DNA from: Roseibium porphyridii
GTDB taxonomy: Bacteria; Pseudomonadota; Alphaproteobacteria; Rhizobiales; Stappiaceae
Length of the DNA: 64,000 nucleotides
NCBI RefSeq assembly: GCF_026191725.2
Contig: NZ_CP120863.1
Coordinates: 1,592,001 to 1,656,000, forward strand
Reading direction: 5' to 3'
The position numbers were made by a program, and so were the translations under genes. Positions 54,708 through 62,854 of the stretch are shown piece after piece. Numbering within the stretch: the first letter of the stretch is position 1; each line of letters starts with the position of its first letter. The notes below the pieces were generated by a model. It was not told the origin of the DNA, ran no database searches, and saw only the letters and a program-made list of their open reading frames with translations.

Positions 54708-55730
54708 ATGAGTTCAAAGCGCCCGACATCGAGAGACGTAGCAAGACAGGCCGGTGTTTCGGTCGCGACCGTGTCGCGGACGATAACGAGACCGGAAGAC
54801 GTCAACGAAGAAACGCGCGAACACGTCCTCAGCGTTATGCGGCAGATGGGCTACCGTGCCAATCGCGCGGCTGCCGATTTGCGCCGTGGCAGCAGCAAGA
54901 CGCTCCTTGTCCTGGTTTCCGATATTACAAACGCGTTCTTTTCCGAATTTTTCAAAGGGATCGAAGAGGAGGCGCGCCAGCATGGATATGTGGTTCTGAT
55001 CGGTGATACGTCCGAAGTGGCGAGCAACGAGCGCGTTTACTCCAACATGCTTTTGATGAACCAGGCTGGTGGGCTGATCCTGAATACCTACGATTTTCCC
55101 GCAGATCTCATGCCGACAAATGGTGATGGCAGTTACAAGGGGCCTCCTCTTGTGTCTTGTGCCGGGCACAAGGATGTCGATGTGCCTTCGGTACGTACGG
55201 ATGACGCTCTGGGCGGGCGATTGGCAGCCGAGCACCTCATCGAGCTGGGTCACAAGGACATCATTCAGATATGTGGTCCGTTACAGGTGCACGGGTTCGA
55301 ACGGCGTTATTTCGGATTTCGACAGGCCTTGAAGCAGGCGGGCATTGATATCCAGGAAGAGCGTGCCAGGGTGGGTCTGCTGTCGGTCCAGTTCGGCATC
55401 GATGCCGCACACCGGCTTGTGGATGAGGGAAGCCTGCCGACGGCCGTTTTCGTGCACAATGATGAGACGGCAACTGGGTTTCTTCATGGTCTTGCAAATC
55501 GCGGGATACGTGTTCCAGACGATATTTCTGTCGTTGGATATGATGACATGCCCTATGCGGCGGTCTTCAATCCCGGACTGACGACCGTCCACCTACCGCG
55601 CAGACGTTGGGGGCAGTTGGCCTGCCAAAAACTGATATCGGTTCTTGAAAACGACAAGAACGCCAGCCAGCCAGTGATAATCCCGCCTACACTGGTGCCG
55701 CGCGCAAGTACGGCTGCTCCTCGCCGGTAA
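54708..55730 (+). CDS. LacI-family transcriptional regulator
   Basis: 340 aa. HTH TSRDVARQAGVSVATVSRTI with the hinge region around RANRAAADLRRGSS, then the sugar-binding core (LLVLVSDITNAFFSEFFKGI, AVFVHNDETATGFLHGLANR, SVVGYDDMPYA). It closes the importer operon 20 nt after the ATPase gene, and its presumed targets are the two CpG-centred palindromes at 49422-49458. Confidence 0.93.
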   Translation: MSSKRPTSRDVARQAGVSVATVSRTITRPEDVNEETREHVLSVMRQMGYRANRAAADLRRGSSKTLLVLVSDITNAFFSEFFKGIEEEARQHGYVVLIGDTSEVASNERVYSNMLLMNQAGGLILNTYDFPADLMPTNGDGSYKGPPLVSCAGHKDVDVPSVRTDDALGGRLAAEHLIELGHKDIIQICGPLQVHGFERRYFGFRQALKQAGIDIQEERARVGLLSVQFGIDAAHRLVDEGSLPTAVFVHNDETATGFLHGLANRGIRVPDDISVVGYDDMPYAAVFNPGLTTVHLPRRRWGQLACQKLISVLENDKNASQPVIIPPTLVPRASTAAPRR

Positions 55731-55817
55731 GGCAGATCTTGCAAGCGACGAGACGTTTGGTTGCGCAAAAATATTCCGCATTTCAATCGGCTCAGCCAAT
55801 TGCGCTGGATGTGCTGG

Positions 55818-56486
55818 TCAGTGTCCAGCGTAGGCCGAATAGATGCCGAATGCCCCGACAAGGACAAGACTGAGCGCCCAGACCAGGTCCAGATTGAACC
55901 AGGTCTTCGACAGAAATTTCAATCCCAGCCAAAGATAGATGAAAAGGGCGATTAGTCCTCCGGACACCATCATGGCAAGCGTATGGACGGCGGCGACCAG
56001 AAATGCAATCACGACATTGTTGTTCATAAGGCTTTGTGCCGCCAGGTGGCCATCGTCGAGGCCGCCGGCCTCGCAAATTCCCAAAAAGATCGGGACCAGC
56101 ATCAGGCCTGCCCCATGGGCCATTGCCGCAAGAAACGACCAGAAGGCGAGGCGGGCCGGATGGACCCGGGCCAGCATTTTCGGGTGTCTGCGATTGATGA
56201 GCAGGTAAACGCCCATTGCGATCACCAAAACGCCTGCACCGATCCGGATTTCCATTTCCCATTCGACCAGAAACAGCAGCAGGGAAAACGGCAGCAAGAT
56301 GCAGATCATCGCCAGGAAATGGCCACCGGCGAGAAGCGCCAACGCTTTTGGCAACGCTCTGTGGTCGCGTTCCATCAATGCTGCTGACACAGCCAACGGC
56401 CATCCCATGCCCGGGTTCACACCATGATAGATGCCGGAGATGATGACGGCCCACCATAGGGCCGTCGTCGTCGCGAGATCGGTCAT
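55818..56486 (-). CDS. Polytopic membrane protein, coupled to the methanethiol oxidase gene
   Basis: 222 aa with six to seven predicted helices (LLAGGHFLAMICILLPFSLL, AFWSFLAAMAHGAGLMLVPI, LDLVWALSLVLVGAFGIYSA). Near the N-terminus the motif YHGVNPGMGWPLAV and several membrane histidines stand out, faintly recalling HupE/UreH-like metal transporters, but I cannot assign a family. It starts 3 nt after the SBP56 stop, so the two are translationally coupled. A role in metal supply or in handling a product of that enzyme is a guess from context. Confidence 0.78.
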   Translation of the reverse strand: MTDLATTTALWWAVIISGIYHGVNPGMGWPLAVSAALMERDHRALPKALALLAGGHFLAMICILLPFSLLLFLVEWEMEIRIGAGVLVIAMGVYLLINRRHPKMLARVHPARLAFWSFLAAMAHGAGLMLVPIFLGICEAGGLDDGHLAAQSLMNNNVVIAFLVAAVHTLAMMVSGGLIALFIYLWLGLKFLSKTWFNLDLVWALSLVLVGAFGIYSAYAGH

Positions 56487-56489
56487 GCG

Positions 56490-57890
56490 TCAGACCGAAG
56501 GGTAGCAAAAGCTGTCCGTTGAACAGTCGCCACCTTCAAGGCGGATCTGGTGGGCCCTCAAGCCCTTCGGGAAATCTATGTAGAAATCCTTGTCGAGCTC
56601 CAATCCGCCGTTTTCGCCGACACGCGCCATAACCATCTGGCCGCCTTCGGTTCCAGGATAGAACTGATCGTCCCAGGTCGAATAAAGCGAGTTGGTCCAG
56701 TAGACGCGTTTTCCGTCGCGGCTGATTTCCACCATTTGTGGGCCATAGGCGAAATCCTTGCCGTTGGGATGCTTGGCGCTCCTGGCAATGCCGCCCAATT
56801 CAACCTTGCCCGTCAGAACAGGGTTCATCGGGTCGGAGACATCATATTGATGCATTTCTCCCAGCCCCCAGCACGCAACATAAAGGTATTTGTCGTCGAG
56901 GCTGAGGTCGATATCGGTCACGAGCGGCGGAACGGCTTCGAAACCCTGCAACAGTGGTGGCAAGTTCTCAGCTTTTTCCGGACGTGGATCGATGGTGATG
57001 GTTTTCTTGGATTTCCATTTTCCGTCTTCGTCGCGCCACCAGGTAAAGATTGAACCCTGCAAATTGGTGGTGTCGACGACGACACCACAGAACCCATAGG
57101 ACTTGGTGGGGTCGTGAGCCGGGCGGATCTCCAGTGCCATCTGATGGTTCTCGCCAAAGTCCATCGTCTGGATATTCTTGCGCTTGCGCAAATCCCAGAA
57201 ATGGATCGAATGTCCATATTTGTTGGACAGTAGATCTTCCGGGACAACACCGTTTTCGAACTGCGGCGGCAAACCCCACTCAGAACTGACCATGTAGTCC
57301 TGAGGAAGGTTCCACCAGAAATCATAGTGTTTGTCCTGCTTGCCCCGATCCATCTCGTATTGACCGATGATGTCGAAGGTTTCGCAGTCCATGATGAAAA
57401 TACCCGGAGGGCCGTCCGTACCGTCTTCACCGCGGCCGCCAAGGCAGCTGACATAGATCCCCTCGGGACCGCAATGAATTGTATGGGGACGAGAATATCC
57501 GGTCTTGGCGAATACCTCTTCGGGCTCGATTGTCTTGTGGATCTTCGCTTTCAAAGGTTCCTTGACGTCTATCACATAGATGCGCGATGAACGGATGCCT
57601 GGAACAATGAGATAGCGCCGTTCGAGGAACGCGTGACCTGAAAGCGGCGACAGAGCCGACGAACATGCGTTCCAGCCAAAGTGATGGAACTCATCGCCCT
57701 TGTTGGGCACGATCACCTGATGAACGATCTGCCCGTAGCTGTCGGACTTTGGGTTGAGGTCAACAACGGCTATGCCGTCGGATTGCGATCCGTCGGGACT
57801 GAGCATTACCGTAAATGCATAATTTTCGACCGGTGCCTGCATCGCAAGCTTTGGCGATGCATGGAATGTAGGATCTGGCCTAAGGTTCAT
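56490..57890 (-). CDS. mtoX: Selenium-binding-protein-56 family, probable methanethiol oxidase
   Basis: 466 aa from the ATG at 57890, with GGGAGGAAAAA upstream. It belongs to the SBP56/SELENBP1 family, whose bacterial member MtoX oxidises methanethiol to formaldehyde, H2S and H2O2 with copper. Signatures: GDEFHHFGWNACSS, SRPHTIHCGPEGIYVSCLGG, SSEWGLPPQFENG, YGHSIHFWDLRKRK, TDIDLSLDDKYLYVACWGLG and a C-terminus ending FCYPSV. No N-terminal signal is evident. It lies 82 nt after an IclR regulator and close to a divergent class III alcohol dehydrogenase that could remove the formaldehyde. Function by family; activity not proven. Confidence 0.9.
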   Translation of the reverse strand: MNLRPDPTFHASPKLAMQAPVENYAFTVMLSPDGSQSDGIAVVDLNPKSDSYGQIVHQVIVPNKGDEFHHFGWNACSSALSPLSGHAFLERRYLIVPGIRSSRIYVIDVKEPLKAKIHKTIEPEEVFAKTGYSRPHTIHCGPEGIYVSCLGGRGEDGTDGPPGIFIMDCETFDIIGQYEMDRGKQDKHYDFWWNLPQDYMVSSEWGLPPQFENGVVPEDLLSNKYGHSIHFWDLRKRKNIQTMDFGENHQMALEIRPAHDPTKSYGFCGVVVDTTNLQGSIFTWWRDEDGKWKSKKTITIDPRPEKAENLPPLLQGFEAVPPLVTDIDLSLDDKYLYVACWGLGEMHQYDVSDPMNPVLTGKVELGGIARSAKHPNGKDFAYGPQMVEISRDGKRVYWTNSLYSTWDDQFYPGTEGGQMVMARVGENGGLELDKDFYIDFPKGLRAHQIRLEGGDCSTDSFCYPSV

Positions 57891-57972
57891 TTTTTCCTCC
57901 CATTTTGGTAGCAATGCCGCCATTCCGGACACGCAGTTCCAGCCCGCAATCGGGCTAAAAATCAGTTTTTGG

Positions 57973-58731
57973 CTAGATCTCCGCAACGTTGCAGAGCTGA
58001 ATGGCTCCACTGATTTTTTCCGATAGACCGGTCAGTTTCTGGCCGATCTCAAGTCGATATTCCTTTCCAAATCTGCGAATGGGACCCACCGCACCAACAC
58101 TGAACGTCGCGCCGATATTCCCGATCGAAACCGGTGCAGCAACGCTTGCGATGCCCAGGTCGATTTCCTGATCACAATCGGCAAATCCCCGTTTTGAAAT
58201 CTCCTCAAATTCCGCCCGGAGTTCAGCTTTCGTGATCTTGGTGTGCTCGGTGTACTGCTTCATGCTGCGGGACAGGATTTCTTCCTGAAAGTCTGGTTCG
58301 GCGAATGCAGCAATCGCCTTGGAACAGGAGCAGGCATGCATCGGACGAACGCCGAGGCCTGGATGAATAAAGGCGCGTGCCGGATCGTCCGGGGTTTCCA
58401 CATGGATGATTTCCACCTTGCCGCTGCGAAAGCGTGCCAGGAAAACCGTTTCGTTGAATTTGGTGGCTGCGGCTTTCAATAGCGGAGCCGCGCATCGCCG
58501 GACATCGACATCCGATTTGCCCAGCAATGCGATGCGGATCAGGCGTTCACCAACGACGTATTGTCCGTCGTCGGAAGGTTGATCCAGGAGTTTTCGGTCG
58601 AGCAGGGTCTGTATCAGCCTGTAGCAGGTCGGTTTGGGCAGTTCGGTCGCCTTCTGCACTTCAAGCGTTGAAACCGGACGCCCTGCGACAGCAATGATCT
58701 CCAGGAGGTTGATCAGACGTTCTAGGTGCAT
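57973..58731 (-). CDS. IclR-family transcriptional regulator
   Basis: 252 aa. N-terminal winged helix (RLINLLEIIAVAGRPVSTLE, LPKPTCYRLIQTLLDRKLLD), then the GAF-like effector domain (VETPDDPARAFIHPGLGVRP, ACSCSKAIAAFAE, GFADCDQEIDLGIASVAAPV). It is upstream of and in line with mtoX and divergent from the alcohol dehydrogenase gene, so it probably controls both. The 88-nt divergent region contains inverted TCTCA/TGAGA elements. Confidence 0.92.
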   Translation of the reverse strand: MHLERLINLLEIIAVAGRPVSTLEVQKATELPKPTCYRLIQTLLDRKLLDQPSDDGQYVVGERLIRIALLGKSDVDVRRCAAPLLKAAATKFNETVFLARFRSGKVEIIHVETPDDPARAFIHPGLGVRPMHACSCSKAIAAFAEPDFQEEILSRSMKQYTEHTKITKAELRAEFEEISKRGFADCDQEIDLGIASVAAPVSIGNIGATFSVGAVGPIRRFGKEYRLEIGQKLTGLSEKISGAIQLCNVAEI

Positions 58732-58819
58732 ATTGACGGGTCTTTCTCAAATTGTAAGACTGCCTATCAAATCATGAGACAAAAATTTCTCAATGCAAGC
58801 TAAATATCGGGAGGCAGAA
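58732..58819. promoter_or_regulatory. IclR/alcohol dehydrogenase divergent control region
   Basis: 88 nt. TCTCAAATT (from about 58743) and, in inverted orientation, AAATCATGAGA (ending about 58779) form an imperfect dyad, and a further TTTCTCA follows before the ribosome site GGGAGG. These may be IclR half-sites. No clear -35/-10 pair was assigned. Confidence 0.35.
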
Positions 58820-59932
58820 ATGCGAACACGTGCAGCCGTGGCTCTTGAAGCAGGCAAACCACTGGAGATTATGGAGGTTAACCTCGAAGGCCCAAGAGCC
58901 GGCGAGGTGCTGGTCGAGATCAAGGCCACTGGTTTGTGTCACACCGATGAGTTCACCCGTTCAGGCGATGATCCGGAAGGCATTTTTCCGGCAATCCTGG
59001 GACATGAAGGGGCAGGGGTCGTCATCGAGGTTGGTGATGGGGTGACCAGTCTTGAACCGGGAGACCACGTGATCCCGCTTTACACGCCCGAATGCCGGGA
59101 GTGCGAATACTGCCTCAACCCAAAGACCAATCTCTGCCAATCGATCAGAAGCACACAAGGCCAGGGATTGCTGCCCGACGGTTCGACCCGCTTTTCCATG
59201 CTCGATGGGACACCCATTCACCACTATATGGGTTGCTCAACCTTTGCCAATCATACGGTTGTTCCGGAAATCGCGCTTGCCAAGGTTCGCAAGGACGCTC
59301 CGTTCGACAAGATCTGTTACATCGGCTGCGGCGTGACGACGGGGATTGGCGCAGTGATCAACACGGCCAAAGTGGAGATCGGCTCTCGCGCGATTGTGTT
59401 TGGACTGGGCGGTATCGGCCTCAATGTCATTCAGGGCCTTCGCATGGCCGGTGCCGACCAGATCGTTGGTGTTGATCTCAATGACGGTAAAGCCACGATG
59501 GCGAAACGCTTCGGCATGACAGACTTTGTGAACCCGTCAAAGGTCGAGGGGGATATTGTTGCGCATCTGGTGGAACTGACCAGGGGTGGCGCGGACTACA
59601 CGTTCGACGCGACCGGCAATGTGAAGGTGATGCGCGCTGCACTGGAGGCGGCTCACAAGGGGTGGGGTGAAAGCATCATCATCGGTGTTGCCCCTGCCGG
59701 CGCAGAAATCTCGACGCGCCCCTTCCAACTCGTGACCGGGCGGGTTTGGCGCGGGACAGCGTTTGGGGGTGCTTCGGGCCGGACAGACGTGCCGAAGATT
59801 GTCGATTGGTACATGGACGGCAAGATCGAAATCGACCCGATGATCACGCACAAACTGCCACTGGAAGAAATCAATCATGGGTTCGACCTGATGCACGAAG
59901 GAAAATCAATTCGCGCGGTTGTCGAGTTCTAA
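58820..59932 (+). CDS. frmA: Class III alcohol dehydrogenase / S-(hydroxymethyl)glutathione dehydrogenase
   Basis: 370 aa from the ATG at 58820, preceded by GGGAGGCAGAA. It oxidises the glutathione adduct of formaldehyde with NAD+. Zinc ligands: Cys in [18 protein letters not shown], the structural CxxCxxC lobe in [16 protein letters not shown], and [21 protein letters not shown] motif [14 protein letters not shown]; the family-specific [20 protein letters not shown] and [18 protein letters not shown] are nearly identical to class III enzymes. Divergent from iclR-mtoX. Other substrates such as S-nitrosoglutathione are possible. Confidence 0.92.
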   Translation: MRTRAAVALEAGKPLEIMEVNLEGPRAGEVLVEIKATGLCHTDEFTRSGDDPEGIFPAILGHEGAGVVIEVGDGVTSLEPGDHVIPLYTPECRECEYCLNPKTNLCQSIRSTQGQGLLPDGSTRFSMLDGTPIHHYMGCSTFANHTVVPEIALAKVRKDAPFDKICYIGCGVTTGIGAVINTAKVEIGSRAIVFGLGGIGLNVIQGLRMAGADQIVGVDLNDGKATMAKRFGMTDFVNPSKVEGDIVAHLVELTRGGADYTFDATGNVKVMRAALEAAHKGWGESIIIGVAPAGAEISTRPFQLVTGRVWRGTAFGGASGRTDVPKIVDWYMDGKIEIDPMITHKLPLEEINHGFDLMHEGKSIRAVVEF

Positions 59933-59939
59933 TCAGCAG

Positions 59940-59976
59940 GCCGCCAGGCGCAAACTCAACGCCTTGGCAGGCTTTT
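59940..59976 (+). terminator. Probable intrinsic terminator after the alcohol dehydrogenase gene
   Basis: GCC-GCCA-GGCG (59940-59950) pairs with CGCC-T-TGGC-A-GGC (59960-59972) with two single-base bulges and a 9-nt loop, followed by TTTT. It lies 8 nt after the stop codon. Confidence 0.7.
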
Positions 59977-60135
59977 GTCCAAGCCGCGTAAGCCGCAAAA
60001 ATTGCGGACGCGGCCGGTGACTGGGTCGCATTTGGGTTTTACCCGGTTACAATGAACGGCGGAACACCCGGCAACAGTCGAGTTGAGGTTTCGTTTTTCG
60101 TTGCCTTCACTTGAGAATGCTAACCGTCGGAACAG

Positions 60136-60525
60136 CTATTTTGACAGAGCCGCCGCCGCAGTGTCGTGGTACTCGTGAAGTTCGACGACGCAGCCGTCCT
60201 TCACCGTCCAGAACAAGGCCAGCTCGGTCTCTCGCGAAACTCCGGTATGGCGACTGGTGATTGTGAGACTGATCTGTGTTGCAGCGCGTTCGCCTGAGAC
60301 GATGATATCTGTCAGGCGATAGTCGTCGATACTCCAGTCTGACTGAATCCGGCCAATCGCTTCCCAGAATGCTGCCTTGCCCCCGCAATCTGCACAGTAA
60401 GGTGCAGTTTCCGCATTGGCATGGATGCGATAGTGAATGTCGTCATGCAACAGCGCGGATATGGCCTCGACATCCGCGCGGCTATACGACTGAATGGCGT
60501 TGCGAACGACCTCTTCGGTTGTCAT
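60136..60525 (-). CDS. SnoaL/NTF2-like small protein
   Basis: 129 aa. The ATG at 60525 has GGAGGG upstream. It has a cone-shaped alpha+beta barrel pattern: AIQSYSRADVEAISALLHDD, FWEAIGRIQSDWSIDDYRLT, ALFWTVKDGCVVELHEYHDT. Such proteins bind or isomerise small hydrophobic ligands, or act in polyketide and steroid metabolism; no catalytic residue can be assigned. Two cysteines occur as YCADCGG. It is an isolated gene convergent with the alcohol dehydrogenase gene. Confidence 0.8.
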   Translation of the reverse strand: MTTEEVVRNAIQSYSRADVEAISALLHDDIHYRIHANAETAPYCADCGGKAAFWEAIGRIQSDWSIDDYRLTDIIVSGERAATQISLTITSRHTGVSRETELALFWTVKDGCVVELHEYHDTAAAALSK

Positions 60526-60738
60526 GAGCGCTTCCCTCCGAACGATTAAACGACCATCAGCCAGACTTTCGGCAATCGTCGCCGCGCGATTGCGCCGTCT
60601 TTCATAGTTGGTTGTAGGAGAACATATTGCGCGCCTTGGTCAGACGAAGCAAGGTTTTCAACCTCACGTTTAGTGAGGGTAGGTGGCGGCCGCGACGGTC
60701 TCGCTCGAAAAGGTCCGGATATCCACTCGCTTCTCGGA

Positions 60739-62649
60739 CTATTGGTTGGCGTATTGAAACACTGCCATCAGTGACCCTTTGCCGATGACACCATCGATCG
60801 CGCCGGAATAGACGCCTGCTTCCCTCAATCGGTTTTGGACTTCTTTTCTGAAGCTTGCAGGGTAGGTTTTGTTCTTTTCAGGATCAACAAACCAGAATTC
60901 AGCCTCGATTTGTCCGCCTTCACGGATGGCCTTCATCGTCCAGTCGACGGCGGTCGCAGTTGTCTCGCTTTCAAATGTTCCGTCGAGATAGAACTCGGCA
61001 AGAGAACGCATTGCCAGCTGGTCTCCTTGCGCCGCAGCTTTCATAAGGAGGGACTGCGCGAACTCGGGATTTTTGTCGCCGCCCTGACCTGTTGCGAGCA
61101 AATCCGCCAGGTTGATCATCGCCAGTGTTTGATCGGCATTGGTGTCGGCAAGCGCGACTTGAAACCAATACCGGGCACGAAAGTGATCCTGGCGAACGCC
61201 TTCACCGTGCTTGTAGGCGGTGGCAACTGAAAAGGCCGCACTGGCGTTGCCGCCTTCTGCAGCTTGCCGAAACCACTCGAATGACACCGCGTCGTCGTAT
61301 TCGACCTGACGATCTTCAAGATAGATATGCCCGAGCATTTCCATCGCGTGGGTATTGCCGAGAACAGCTGCCTTTTCCAAAAGGCGCATGGTTTCACCCG
61401 CGCGCCATTCAACCCCTTTGCCAAGGTCATAGGCGACTGCAAGTTCAACCATGGCATCGGTATTGCCAAGTTCGGCGGACTGCCGGAATTGCTTGGCGGC
61501 CGCCGTCTCGTTGCCAGAACGATCAAGCGCACGACCGTAAATCAGTTTGAGAATATCTGAATTTGGAAACTGTGCGACAGCGCCGGAACACGCATTTACC
61601 GTTATCGACGGTTCGCCGTCATATCCATCTTCTTCGCGCTGCAAACAGTTCTGGACATGCCTTGCTTGGGAGTTCCGGGCTTCCCTGTTTTCGCGCTCTG
61701 AAAGTTCAATTTTGCTTTCCGGTGCGGCTTTGATGAGCGCCAATGCTTGTTTGGTGAATTCACCATTGGGATAGCGCTTCAGATATACCCTTATCAGGTC
61801 TGGATCATCGGCGTCTTTGACGGCATCCCAAAGCGCGGTTTCTTTGGCGGCAGATGTAAGCGCCCGATTTCCCTGATAGTTGAAGGAAAAGTCGCCTGTC
61901 AGCGACGAGTTGCTCCAGGGAACCTGCGCGTTCTGAGTTGCATCCATCACGCGCTTTCTCACGCGTCTCATCATCCGCGCGACATCTAGGTTCGGCGTCG
62001 AAATATGATGCAAAAGCGCTTCTGAAAAAGGGCTGTTCAAACCCGCACCATCTCTCGCAACGCTTCCCGGCTCCGTTGAAAAGGCAACCAGTGTGTCAGA
62101 GCCGGCTTCCAGTGGAGCCAAGCCCAGGTCAGTTTCAACAATCTGAGCGTCTACGGAGCGGTTTGCGCCGGGCATGAACCGGTTGTCTCGGCATGCATCA
62201 ACCAACACAATCTTTGTTTTGGTCCGCTGGTCCATTTCCTTCAGGACCAAATTCAAGGCAACGAGTTCAGAGTCTATCGCATTGGCTGTCTCGAGCTCCA
62301 CATCCGTTGGTAGAAGGTAATTCTGTCCGGAAATCTGCATTCCATGCCCGGCATAAAAGAACAGGCCAACGTCCGACCCCTTGAGCGCGTTAGAGAAGCG
62401 TTTGAGCGTCAACAGGAAGTCCTGATGAGTGAGATCCTGCCCATAAATCACTTCAAATCCGAGTTCGCTCAGGACAGCGCCGATATTCGTGGCATCCCGG
62501 ACAGGGTTGGGCAGCTTGCCGACCGATGAATAATTCGAATTCCCGACTACCAGTGCAACGCGTTGTGCCGAGTTTGCTTGCGAAATCAAAAATACGCAGA
62601 GCAAAGAAGAAAGGATGACGGTTTTAAGAAAAACAAAAACGGAATGCAT
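60739..62649 (-). CDS. Exported caspase-like (peptidase C14) protein with Sel1 repeats
   Basis: 636 aa from the ATG at 62649; the frame stays open to 62697. Signal sequence VFVFLKTVILSSLLCVFLIS, cleaved near ANSA. The caspase p20-like fold follows: RVALVVGNSNYSSVGKLPNP, catalytic His in GLFFYAGHGMQISGQNYLLP and catalytic Cys in TKIVLVDACRDNRFM, so the dyad is intact. From about residue 360 there are Sel1/TPR-like repeats (DAMVELAVAYDLGKGVEWRA, HAMEMLGHIYLEDRQ, ASAAFSVATAYKHGEGVRQD). The end resembles a peptidoglycan-binding-type motif (VQNRLREAGVYSGAIDGVIG). It is a single gene, and what it cleaves is unknown. Confidence 0.87.
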   Translation of the reverse strand: MHSVFVFLKTVILSSLLCVFLISQANSAQRVALVVGNSNYSSVGKLPNPVRDATNIGAVLSELGFEVIYGQDLTHQDFLLTLKRFSNALKGSDVGLFFYAGHGMQISGQNYLLPTDVELETANAIDSELVALNLVLKEMDQRTKTKIVLVDACRDNRFMPGANRSVDAQIVETDLGLAPLEAGSDTLVAFSTEPGSVARDGAGLNSPFSEALLHHISTPNLDVARMMRRVRKRVMDATQNAQVPWSNSSLTGDFSFNYQGNRALTSAAKETALWDAVKDADDPDLIRVYLKRYPNGEFTKQALALIKAAPESKIELSERENREARNSQARHVQNCLQREEDGYDGEPSITVNACSGAVAQFPNSDILKLIYGRALDRSGNETAAAKQFRQSAELGNTDAMVELAVAYDLGKGVEWRAGETMRLLEKAAVLGNTHAMEMLGHIYLEDRQVEYDDAVSFEWFRQAAEGGNASAAFSVATAYKHGEGVRQDHFRARYWFQVALADTNADQTLAMINLADLLATGQGGDKNPEFAQSLLMKAAAQGDQLAMRSLAEFYLDGTFESETTATAVDWTMKAIREGGQIEAEFWFVDPEKNKTYPASFRKEVQNRLREAGVYSGAIDGVIGKGSLMAVFQYANQ

Positions 62650-62854
62650 TGATGCTGCCCAGCCGACATGAAATTTAGCAGGTTGGCACCTTATCACAGC
62701 ATGCTTTTCCGGGCATCAAGCGGGTGTCGACAGTCATTCTCGACAGTGGAGAGTTTGCCTTCGTCGACTGGAACGTGGTTGGTCGCTTCAGATCGGCCGG
62801 TGCCGCTGCCTCCCCAACTATCTGGCTTTTTGGCCTGACATTGAGACGATACGT

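Noticed and set aside
55792..56508. Alternative minus-strand frame of 238 codons overlapping the membrane protein
   Set aside because: The frame at 55818-56486 gives clean membrane helices and is coupled to the mtoX stop; the alternative is rich in R, P and G with no features.
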